A stretch of DNA of 64,000 nucleotides, taken from assembly GCA_013146195.2 (NCBI GenBank), contig CM028378.1, positions 88,284,295-88,348,294 of the forward strand, written 5' to 3'. This DNA is from Codonopsis lanceolata (taxonomy: Eukaryota > Streptophyta > Magnoliopsida > Asterales > Campanulaceae). Under the pieces are notes generated by a model. That model worked only from the letters and a program-made list of their open reading frames with translations. It did not search any database and was not told the origin of the DNA. Below are positions 11,420 to 22,300 of the stretch, one piece after another (within the stretch, counting starts at the first letter, position 1; every line of letters begins with the position of its first letter). A program made the translations under genes and the position numbers.

Positions 11420-12884
11420 AGCTGTAGTATAAATGTTATGCATGCCCAACTTGTTACAAATATATCATATTCTTGTGCCATTTAAAGACTTCGTGAAAAT
11501 ATCTGCTAGTTGATCGCCAGTCGGAACAAAACTCGTGGAAATTATTTTCTCTTGAAGTTTCTCACGAACAAAGTGACAATCAAGCTCAATATGTTTTGTT
11601 CGTTCATGAAACAATGGATTAGATGCAATATGAATAGATGTTTGGTTGTCACACCACAACTGCATAGGCATTGGATTCCCGATACCGATCTCCCCAAGTA
11701 ACTGACGAATCCACACTAACTCGCACGTAGCATGAGCCATAGCCATGTATTCTGATTCAGCACTTGATCTTGACACAACCGATTGTTTCTTACTCTTCCA
11801 AGAAACCAAGTTACCTCAACAAACACGCAATATCCAGAAGTAGATCTCTTATCTGGGGATCATGCCCAATCCGCATCAGTAAACCCTTCTACTCTCATAT
11901 GTCCATGATCTCGATATAGTATGCCTAGCCCTGGAGCTCTCTTAAGATACCGAAGAATCTTAACAGCAACCTCCCAATGTATAGTCCGCGGAGAGGACAT
12001 AAACCGACTTACTACACTAACTGCAAATATAATATCTCGGTCTCACAAAGAAGATAGTTCAATTTCCCAACAAGCCGTCGATATCTCTCTAGATCGAAAG
12101 CTTTCACCCCTTCACTGTAAGTTTCGTATTCGGATCCATAGGAGTCTCAGAAGGCTTCGCTCCCAACATGCCTGCCTCACTCGACAAGTCACACACATAC
12201 TTTCTCTGGGACAAGAAGATGCCTTGCTTGCACCGAGCAACCTCAATCCCTAGAAAGTATCTCAAATTACCGAGATCCTTCGTTTGAAACTTTTCCTGAA
12301 GGAACCGTTTTAATGCACTAATACCTGCACTATCACTTCCCGTGATGACAATATCATCCACATAAACAACCAGTAAAATGATTCCTTCACCCCTGCGATG
12401 ATAGAATACTGAGTGATCACTCTGACATCTCATAAGCCCGAACTCAAGCACTACCTCACTAAATCTCCCAAACCACGCACGTGGAGATTGTTTTAACCCG
12501 TATAATGACCGCTTCAGTCTGCAAACTAACCCAGACTCTCCCTGAGCAACAAACCCCGGAGGTTGCTCCATGTAGACCTCCTCGTGTAAATCACCATGAA
12601 TGAATGCATTTTTGACATCCAATTGATAAAGAGGTCAATGAGAAGAGGCAACAAGAGAGACGAGTAAACGAACAGAGGCAAGCTTAGCAACTGGAGAAAA
12701 AGTGTCCGTATAATCAACCCCATATGTCTGAGCATACCCCTTGGCAACAAGGCGAGCCTTAAGACGAGCCAAAGAACCATCCGGGTTGACCTTAACAGCA
12801 TAGACTCATTTGCACCCAATAGTATGTTTACCTGATGGCAACGGAACCAAATCCCAAGTTTGATTGTGCGTAAGGGCAATCATA
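11420..12884 (-). pseudogene. Copia reverse transcriptase-RNase H remnant
   Basis: On the minus strand, 12884-12526 (one frame) and 12622-12104 (another) encode the 5' half of a Ty1/Copia reverse transcriptase. Visible motifs are MDVKNAFIHGDL, SLYGLKQSPRAW and the catalytic LVVYVDDIVITG. RNase H follows at 11809-11465, with SRSSAESEYMAMAHATCELVW and HIELDCHFVREKL. Frameshifts separate the pieces, and gag, protease and integrase are missing. The upstream end breaks directly into the tandem array at about 12883, so the element is 5'-truncated, with a deletion of array sequence. Confidence 0.9.
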
Positions 12885-13653
12885 GATGAAAGGTTAATTT
12901 TGTCCATACATTAATTTCAAAGAGACGACTCACACTTTTATAGTATAGATAGAGATAACATTTACCTATTTGGCTTTATTCAACAGTGAGTGATTTATTA
13001 AATTTATGGTTCTTTTTGTAATTATATATTCATGTAATTGATTAGCTCATAACAAATTTACTTATTTGACCTTATTAAATGGTGAGTGATTTATTAAATT
13101 TAGGGTTATTCTTTTACAAACATTTTCATTTATTATGACAAATTTACTTGTTTGTCCTTAAATAAATGGTGGATGATTTATTAGATGAAAGGTTAATTTT
13201 GCCCATACATTAATTTCTAATAGACAACTCACAATTTTATAGTAGAAATAGATAGATGGAGAGAGATAGAATTTACTAATTTGACATTATCATTTATTAT
13301 GTTAATTTTTTTGTTATTATTCATAGAATTGATTAGCAAATAATAAATTATTTATTTAACCTTATTCAATGGGGAGTGATTTATTAAACATTATTTTTGT
13401 ACAAATATTATTTTTTATCATGAGAAATTTACTTGTTTCTCCTTAAATAAATGGTGAATGGTTTATTAAATGAAAGGTTAATTTTGTCCACACATTAATT
13501 TCTAATTGACAACTTACATTTTATTTAGTAAAGAAGATAAATTTTCTTGTTTGTCCTTAAATAAATGGTGGATGATTTATTAGATGAAATGTTAATTTTG
13601 TTCCATATATTAATTTATAAGAGACAACTCACACTTTTATAGTAAAGAAGATA

Positions 13654-13654
13654 A

Positions 13655-13691
<37 letters not shown>
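13654..13691. repeat. (GATA)n microsatellite
   Basis: About nine GATA units inside the tandem array, expanded compared with the two to four units in other array copies. Confidence 0.85.
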
Positions 13692-14253
13692 AATTGCATT
13701 TACTAATGGTGAGTGATTTATTAAATTTAGGGTTCTTTTTGTAATTATTCATGTAATTGATTAGTTCATAACAAATTTATTTATTTGACATTATTTAATG
13801 GTAAGTGATTTATTAAATTTAGGGTTATTTTTTTACAAACATTATCATTTATTATGATAAATTTATTTGTTGTCCTTAAATAAATGATGGATGATTTATT
13901 AGATGAAATGTTAATTTTGTCCATACATTAATTTCTAAGAGACAACTCACAATTTTATAGTAGAAATAGATAGATAGATAGAGATAAAATTTACTAATTT
14001 GAAATTATCATTTATTATGATTTTTTTTTTGTTATTATTCATGGAATTGATTAGCAAATAATAAATTATATATTTGACCTTATTAAATGATATAAAAATT
14101 AGGTGTGGTACTAGGGAATATATCAAATTTGGTACCTCCCGTAGTACCATACATAATTTTGATATATATTTTTTACTTTAACCATTGGGAAGCCTAGTAC
14201 TCTTACATATGTATCAAATTTTGGATTTTGGTTTGACCATTACCATTGGACTT

Positions 14254-14373
14254 TAAAAAATTGTTTTTTATTTCTCTTAAGGGGGGCATGTGAAGGGATC
14301 AAACTTGAGACCTCACACTTAGTGAAGCCACATCTCTACTACTACATCTCTACCACTGGACCACCCCATTAGA
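14254..14373 (-). mobile_element. Compact tRNA-derived SINE (copy 2)
   Basis: Flanked by a perfect 19-bp target duplication, GACCATTACCATTGGACTT, at 14235-14253 and 14374-14392. On the minus strand it has box A TGGTCCAGTGG and a box B-like AGTTTGATCCC. It shares GAGGTCTCA and GCCCCCCTTA with copy 1, and its 3' tail is A-rich (plus-strand T-rich at 14263-14274). An internal duplication (ATCTCTACTACT...ATCTCTACC) lengthens this copy. Confidence 0.85.
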
Positions 14374-14441
14374 GACCATTACCATTGGACTTGCACTTAG
14401 AAGGATTCAAAAATATAATATGTTATTTAACTTGTACATAA

Positions 14442-14666
14442 TCCCCACGTTCCTAAATAATTGTCCTCTTTTAATTTTTTATTTGTTACAAAATAATTGT
14501 TCTTTTTCAAAATGTTTGTTTTTAGGAAAACTCTTTTTACCACTTTATGCATAGGACATTAAAAAAAAACCACACCTTACACCAATATTTATATATAATA
14601 CAATTAAATATTGTTTTTTAAACGATGTGCCGAATCTAAAAGGACGATCATTTAAGAACGGAGGGG
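14442..14666. mobile_element. Stowaway-like MITE
   Basis: Inverted ends CCCCACGTTCCTAAATAATTG and the inverse of CGATCATTTAAGAACGGAGGGG, with TA flanks and about 225 bp total. The third SINE copy inserted just beyond its right end, duplicating the terminal GAGGGGTATTACCTT. Confidence 0.6.
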
Positions 14667-14675
14667 TATTACCTT

Positions 14676-14743
14676 TTTTTTTCCTCCTAAGGGGCATGAA
14701 GGATCGAACCGAGACACATTTTGTGCCACAACCCCTTAGGGGC
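14676..14743 (-). mobile_element. Compact tRNA-derived SINE (copy 3, short)
   Basis: A perfect 15-bp target duplication GAGGGGTATTACCTT flanks it (14661-14675 and 14744-14758). The minus strand starts near CCCCTAAGGGG and keeps box B (GGTTCGATCC). Box A is eroded and part of the tRNA-like head is deleted. It ends in about eight A residues (plus-strand T run beginning at 14673). Confidence 0.8.
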
Positions 14744-14758
14744 GAGGGGTATTACCTT

Positions 14759-15183
14759 AAATTATTAGAAACTGAGTACTAATTAACATTATATATATTT
14801 AATTTAACTATAATATTCTATGATGCAGCATACCATTTTAACTTATTACAATATTTGTTTTTATAATGCATTTCTAGACCTGAAAGCTAAAGACTAATCA
14901 TATTAGTAAGTGGGGTAAAACTCTATGAACAATATAGTTTGCTTCCAGCATTTGGTAAGTACACGTAAGTTTAAACATTGACAGAGTGTTGCAGTTAAAA
15001 TTTAAAGTGTTAATAGTGAGATCATCCCCAAATATTGCAAATTTATATTGTTGTGGATAACACTCCACTAACTAAGGCTATACTGATTTGTTCTTTTATT
15101 TATACCTAGAGTTAGAAAGTGGATTCCTAAAAGGGCTGTGGGCATAGACCCTATCCCAACCACCCCCTCCCCCCTTCCCAAAT
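14759..15183. other. Intergenic DNA
   Basis: AT-rich, no supported gene; a C-rich run at 15160-15178. Confidence 0.4.
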
Positions 15184-15512
15184 TTTTTTATTTGATGTCA
15201 TAAAAGATTATTGTGTTTTTGGTGTGATTAAAACAAATGATATATTTTGTAAAAAAATTTAAACATCTAACATTTCCGTTGAGAATAATAAAGTATGAAG
15301 TGTTTTTGGTGGGACTTGAACACTCGATATTTCTATTAATAGAAGTGAGCAGCAAACAAGTGTTTGTGGTATGATTTGAGCAATAACGGTGTTTCTGATA
15401 TGACTTAAACACCCAACCACTTTGTTGTAAGAAAAAAAAAATGTCAAGATATCTAAACACGTACTTAGTCATTAAAGAGAATTGAGTAGTTGAGCTAAAG
15501 CTCAGCGATTTT
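15184..15512 (-). mobile_element. SINE-like element, second family, degenerate
   Basis: On the minus strand the right end reads GCTTTAGCTCAACT, a Pol III box A-like motif. Several diverged box B-like blocks follow (GTGTTCAAGTCCC near 15308-15325, GTGTTTAAGTCATA near 15398-15412). The layout matches 30601-30940. Target duplications were not identified. Confidence 0.5.
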
Positions 15513-16508
15513 TTAAAAGAAAAGTTCCTCGGATCGTATTTAGTTTTAGGCTCTGTTTGTTTCATAGAAAATAACTTTCAGAAAATATTTCTCATTTTCT
15601 GGTATTTGGTAACCTTTGAAAAATGTAGTCAACATAAAAATGACTTACATATTCATTTTCTGTAAGTTATTTTGCATAAGTCATTTTTCAAATGTCCGAA
15701 CACCTCTCCACCCCCTTCTACAGTTACACATATTTATATATAAACACAATATTACACTCAACAAATAATTTTTTAAAAAATATAAATTGAGTTTATACAC
15801 ACTATTTATAAATTATAATTTTAATAAATATTTACTACGTTCTAAAATCAGTGTCCATTAAGGACGTCTCAAACATTATCAATTTCTTAAATTTAGCCGT
15901 TCACCAAAAAGCGTTGATAACTTCAACATGAAGAGAATTGGAGAGAGAATTCAGTGTAGCTTTTATTCCTTCAACATTTCAATAAATAGAGTTACATGGG
16001 AGAATCAAAAGAACTTGAGCAAATGATAAGACTCTCCAACTTCATGAACCTAATGAAAAGTCTTTCTTAATTCAAGAACATACCAAGTTCGAGAACCTAT
16101 TAAGTAATGGAGTAACTCTCCTTTAAGACGGACGGTCTTACGGATCTTAACTCGTAAAACGAAACTCCACTCTCTTACACCTTAACCCTCCAACACGGGG
16201 TGGGTAGGGTAATGAGAATCCGTCTTACAAAAAATGAACGTAAGACCGTCTTATCTAAGTTACAAAAAATCACTTTGATAATTACAACACATTTGATATA
16301 AAAAAAAAAATTGCATTAAAGAGGATCGAACTGTTCACTGCATTTCTACCAAGTCAAATGAATTTTTTTCAATGTTAATCACATTTACCTTCATCTACCT
16401 TCCGAAAAAACGAAACCTGAATACCAACTGCTCCAAAGTATTGAACGGTACCATCACCAAGTATGCAATTATGTCTCTTACAGTAGAAGTTGAATCAAAC
16501 TTCAAGGG
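15513..16508. other. 3' flank of the DnaJ-like gene, with a MITE-like foldback
   Basis: 15552-15700 has the CTCTGTTTGTTTCATAGAAAA / AAGTCATTTTTCA arrangement of a common plant MITE end. About 16105-16263 is a foldback whose arms read AAGACGGACGGTCTTAC and GTAAGACCGTCTTA. The 3' UTR of the DnaJ-like gene should lie immediately below 16509. No other gene. Confidence 0.4.
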
Positions 16509-16595
16509 TCAAAAAGCTATGTCCTCGCCATCTTCGTAATTGGGAAAAGTAACACACTTGAAAACCTTGCATTTTGAGCATAAGATAAATCCAAC
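16509..16595 (-). CDS. DnaJ-type zinc-finger protein, exon 3 and stop
   Basis: Acceptor CGCAG at 16600-16596. Encodes VGFILCSKCKVFKCVTFP plus an acidic tail (NYEDGEDIAF) and TGA at 16511-16509. It supplies the last CxxC pair. The VTFP-plus-acidic end is characteristic of this family. Confidence 0.88.
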   Translation of the reverse strand, partial: VGFILCSKCKVFKCVTFPNYEDGEDIAF

Positions 16596-19243
16596 CTGCG
16601 TTCATGTCAATTATAACATTCAGAAACTGGTTTTATACAGAAGAAAGGTTAGAGCTGATATAAAAACTGATTGCATTCACGGTTTCACCTATTAACTTGG
16701 TCAGACCAACCCTTCGTTGTTTAACGAGTAACAAATCATTTGGTTTCCTAGCCATTAATTTGAGCTGATTTTGTCATCCATGAGAAGTCTTCTGATCTTT
16801 TAATATAGATTATCATAGCCAAATTCATCATTTCTTAGTGTATCATGTTTGGTATACGTGAAATGTTCATCAGGATTCTGTTTGTAATTATATTAACAGG
16901 CACTAATATAAAAGCTTAATGTGACCATCTTAAGTTTTATCCCCAACTCTACCCAATCCATGGGGTACAAAAACAAGTACTCTAGGACAAACTAGGACTC
17001 TGGAAAGCTCCGTAGGATTGTGGTACTTTCTAGCACGATTGCTCCACACAATCCCAAACCGTTTGACTCGATGTTGAATGAAGGTCCAGCCAGCACCTGA
17101 AGAAAACTTCTTAAAATAGTGTGGAGCGCAACATTTAGCAGTAAAGGTGTTAGGGAGAGAAGAGGAGACCAACCAAGGATACACAGTGCACAAATAGGAT
17201 AATCACAGATGACAAACAACAGCCCCATAATTGGATTTTAATTTTTTTTATTTCACCGGGGATTTGCTTTTTTCTTTCTCTTTCTATTTCAAGAAATTCA
17301 AAATTGGGCGAAAGGTAGTTGTAGAGGAGGGGCTGTGAAAGGGTGATTCCTCTTTGAGCGATTTGGCTTGACCACAATAATATGTGATTCAATCTAAAAT
17401 GCCTTGTACCAGATAAAATGCCTTGTACCAGTACCACCACCACATGAATATCCCAAATGATAATATAATTCCTCCTACAGCCCCAACAGGAATCCCACTC
17501 CCTACACCACCCCCCACAAATGTTCTTGATAAAGAGGGTACGCCAAACATCTCCTTCTTGGACTCCTTGGAAAGCACTGCCTAATCTTTCCATGTTTGCC
17601 TATCACCAAGACCATGAATGTCAAAACCAACTATCCTCTTGGACAACTATTAACTCAAGAATTCCTCAACTCCCCACCCCCAGGCCCTCCTTTTCCTCTA
17701 CTAAGAGTGTCTAAATAACTATCTTTTCCTTCATTTTCTGTTTGTTTTTTCCTTTGGTTTTTCTCTGACATGTTTCAAGTTTGAAGATATGTTCCTTCTG
17801 GGAGGTCCTAACGTGTTTTGGTTCAGTTGGTCTAGAGAAGAGACTAGTTCAGTAGGTTGATCCAATTTGAATCTGAGTACAAATCTGATTGGCTCTCAAG
17901 TAGAGTCTCAGCCTGCTATTCTCAGGAATGATTGAACAAATTTGGGTTAGAGCAACATTTAGGCCTTGGGTCAGAAACGAAACTTGCTGGCCAGGGCCGG
18001 TTCTGGGCATGTTCCAGGTGACCGACCGAACAGGGCCACAAAATAACCCCCAAAATATTTCAGTTCACCCATTTACTCATTTAGATAAAAATCCTCATTC
18101 TCCTTCTCGATCTACTCACTGCCACCGCCTTGAATCTGAGTACAAATCTTTTAGAACCCTTCTTCAATCTTCAGTTCTTTCCTTCCATATTTCAAAGCAA
18201 AATGCTTGGGTTCTTTGGGTCAAGGAACCAATTTCTTGTGAATTTGAGTTGAATTGAAGTTTCTCAGTTGATTGTGTAAGTGTCCTTCCAACATTTCAAT
18301 TTACTTTTATTTGCTGTTGAATTTCTATAAATGAATTTGGAGGAAAACAATTAAATATTGTAAGTCTATAATTGGAAGAAGAAGAGGAGGAGTGATTGAA
18401 CAAATTTGTCTTATTAGGTGAAACCAAACAGAACGTAGAGCAACATTTGTTTTCCCAATTCTTCCTTTCGCCTTGGCATTTATTATTTACATATTAGTCA
18501 GAAACGGAACTTGCTGGCTTAAAATATATAAAAATTGGTATTTAACTAACAGTTGTTGCTGGCTTAACTAACAGTTAAGATAAAAATGAAGCTTGAATCT
18601 GAGTTATCTGGTTGGCTGTCAAGTACAGTCTAAGCCTGCTTTCCTCCAGAATGATTGAACAAATTTGGGTTAGAGCAGCGTTTAAGCCTGGGGTCAGAAA
18701 CAAAACTTGGTAGGCTTAACAAACAGTTCAGCTAAAAATGAAGCCAAAGAAGGTCCAGTGATAACCCAGGAGTGTTCTTCAAGCTCTTCGTCATTGCCCT
18801 CTTTAGATTCAGAGTTTCTGAGACTTACAACAAACAGCAGCAGCAGCGCAAAGGGCTTCAACTAGAGAGGATGTTGGCAATGAGGGGAGAGGACGATGAC
18901 GAGCAGATAAAGGTTCGTTGTTTGAAGGCAACCTCTGATGGAGAAAATGCTGACTGGCATGTTTGATGTTGATGAGGGAGGCCATGATAAGGAGGATTCC
19001 CCTTTGAAAGCAATCGTGAGATGGGTCAGATGGCTATGACAAATTTGATTGTGATGATGAGGCCAAAGGTTTCTACGACAACTTTGTACTAGGGGTGTAA
19101 ACCAGAACCACCGAATCGGCCGGCTTGATTTAGTTTTGAGTTAGGACAGTTCGGTTTAGGTTTGAAAAGATTATAAATCAATCACTTCTGTTCAATTTGT
19201 GGTTTTTGATGCCTAATCGGATCGAATCAAATTGAACCACCAC

Positions 19244-19327
<84 letters not shown>

Positions 19328-22300
19328 GTGTGTGTATATATACACATATATAGTTACATATTATAATTCTTTGGTAGTACCAAAATAACCAAACCCTAAT
19401 TCACACATTACACTACACACTTAATCACGCACACAACCTATTTTTGTTTATTTGCTGCTTCTTCCAAACTTTTATTGTTTGTATTTATTTGTAACTTGTA
19501 CTTCAATTTTCGAGAGAAGTGTGAAGAGTAAATTCTAAACAATTAACATCCTTTTTGTTTGTTTGTATGTTAGTACTAATGCTAGCCTCTTAGGACTTGT
19601 TGGAAAAGTGACTATGTTTAATTGGAAGTGTGACTATGTTACTTTTTATGTTGTATAAAATGATTACATTTTTTTATTTGAAACCATAAAACCGAACCAA
19701 ATCAAGTGGTTCAGTTGGTTCGGTTCAATTCCAATCTTCGTGCTGTTCGATTCAGTTTGAGAAATTTTGTAATTGGTGGGAGTGCTTTAGTTTGCTGTTT
19801 TGGCCTAAACCGAATCGAATTGAACCACTTACACTCCTAGTTTGCAGCTCCAAAGGGAGAGGGAGCTAATGGTTGAATCAAAGATCTTAAGAGAGGAGCT
19901 CTAGTTAATGGGTGTGAGTCTTGCATCAATGATGGCTAATTCTTAAGGATTGGAGATGTCAGCATGATGAAGCCTGTGGCTTTTGCGAGAGAAGGCAGGC
20001 GGCGGAAACAAGGTTGCAAACAGAGGCTGCATGATAAGTTGTGCCAGCTCCCATCAAAAGCTGGCAAGCAGAGGAATTGAAGGCCAATTAATAACATACA
20101 AGACTAGATAAACCAACCAACTAATGCAGGAATAGATACAGAAACCCAATCCTGCACAAACAGAAGGTAAAAGGTCCCCTTGACAAGAGATCAGCAAACA
20201 CCCAAAGGAGGAAACAAAGCAAAGTCTCAGTATTCAATGAATATTCACTTGTGAAAAGAGTTAGACAATGCCTAAGGATCCATTTTTGCTGCATGCATTT
20301 GCAAGTTCAAGTCTCATAAGAACGGAGGGAAGGGGTTTCAGGAAGGATGGAACTGTAACGTAACATCATTGCAAACAATAAAATTAAAAATAAAAACCAA
20401 AGACAAAAACGCACCCACCACCTAAATTAAACGATGGGTATTACATCCATCTATAGGCTATAACGCTGCCCATAATACCAATAACTAATAGGGCTGCCAA
20501 TGGGACAGGTTGGGTTAGATCTGGATGACTGGATCTGATACAAAACCATCCATTAGCCAATTAAATGGAGCAGATCTGATTCACTGACAAGGTGGATCAA
20601 GATCTTGATCCAGATCCAACCAAAAACTGGATCAGATCATGATCCAGATCAATTTAATCACACCAAAAAACTATTATGGTAAAAAATAAAAGAAAAATCA
20701 ATTCAAAATAAAATTTGGAAAATAATTCAACACTTTACTAAAAAAATCATATTAAAAACAATAAATAAATAAAACTAGTATGCCTTTCTCACCCATCTTC
20801 AATTCAATTTTGGGTAAATTATAAATAACCTCCACAACTATGGGTTGGGTTCGAATTGTCCCCTCACCTACCAATTAAAGCAATGTGCCCCCTTCAACTA
20901 TAGCCTTTTTTGTAATTGGAGCTTCTGTTTAAGCTTCTGCTTAAGCACCGTCATTTAAATTAACTTAAAATGCTTACCTAAGACTGATGTGGCCATCTTT
21001 AAGTATTTATTTCTTACCACAACGCCCTTTTGGTGTTTCAATTGTATATTTTACTCTCCTTGCTCTAAGAGCCTTGTTGTACCTAATAATGGTAAAAAAA
21101 AAATTAATAGTAAGTGTTTATCTTTATTTTGAGTATTAATGTAAAAATAATATGCAAAAAATGGCCATGTGAGTCTTAGATGGGCGAAATCCGTCAATTC
21201 GAACATTAGTGCCTAAATAGAAGGAGCAATTTAAGAGAATGTTATAGTTGGGGGGGGAACATTGCTTCAATCATTAGTTGAGGGGGCCAATTCTAACACA
21301 ACCTATAGTTGAGGGGGGTTACTTGTAATTTACCCTTCAATTTTTCTCCGTTGTTCACATCTTCATCAAAGAACCCAACTCTATCGACTTCACTATCTCT
21401 CTCTACAAACTCAAGAAGGTTCGCATCTCTACTCAAAAAACCAAACTCTTATTTAGACCCAAATCTTTTGTTTACATATGATGGAAATCGATCAAATTCC
21501 TTTCCTATAACCAAGAAGACTACTTCACTTCCTACAATTTATTTCAAGAATTAGACACCCCTGTGCTATTCCGAACACCAAATGTAGAAAACTCGATTTT
21601 GGTGCAGATAATGTAGAAAGATATCCTTAACGCATTTTTATCTTTCGACGAATCCAAAGGAAACCTGAATAGGGATTCTAACTTCCCACAATTACAGCAT
21701 TAACAACAACAACAACCCAATTCACTGAATTCGAACAGAAGCCACCCCAAATTAACAAAATGTCCGAAATTGGTTCGGGAAAATTAAGGAAAATTTGCCA
21801 GCAACCCTACTATTTCCCCACCACCACCACGGAGGATTTAACTCCGTACTCAATTGGCGACAGCAAGAGAGAGAGGTTATACCGTAATCCGACAACTAGT
21901 AGGTGCCCGACAGTGGTGTAGGCAGCTGTTCTACAACAGTGCATGGCAGTGAAGAAATGGTGGAGAACAAAGAGAAGGATGATGCACTGTGTGAGAGGTT
22001 GGAAATGAAATGAAAACTGGTTGCAAATGGATCAAATCCACCCAATCCGGATCACTGATTCGTCCACTAATATATAAGTGGATCTCTATCCACAGGTCAA
22101 TGGATCACATTTTAGATGATCCAGATCAGATTAAACAAGGTGGCTAATGATCCAATGGATCATGATCCAACCCATTGTTAGGCCTAGGCAAATAAATAAC
22201 TATCTACCAAACATAACCTGATACTACATCTAGAAAAAAGGCCATAAAGAAGAAATAGTTTGAAATTATTCCAAAAACATCAATTAATCCCAATTTACTA

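Larger units (their letters stand above)
11014..14090. repeat. Tandem array of ~290-320 bp AT-rich units
   Basis: A landmark block, TTTTGTCCATACATTAATTT or a close variant, recurs near 11016, 12895, 13197, 13486, 13597 and 13917. Each is followed by AGACAACTCAC...TATAGTA-GATAGATAG, then GAGTGATTTATTAAA blocks. Spacings of about 302, 289, 111 and 320 bp show unit loss. A truncated Copia element (11260-12884) interrupts the array. Units include variable (GATA)n tracts. Confidence 0.75.

Noticed and set aside
17389..17593. Hydrophobic Gly/Trp-rich minus-strand frames
   Set aside because: Resemble a membrane segment but are bounded by stops, contain a short tandem repeat and match no family I can name; noted only in the intron description.
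18000..18030. CAGGGCCGGTTCTGGGC as the end of a DNA transposon
   Set aside because: A common plant transposon-like end, but no partner terminus or duplication was found.
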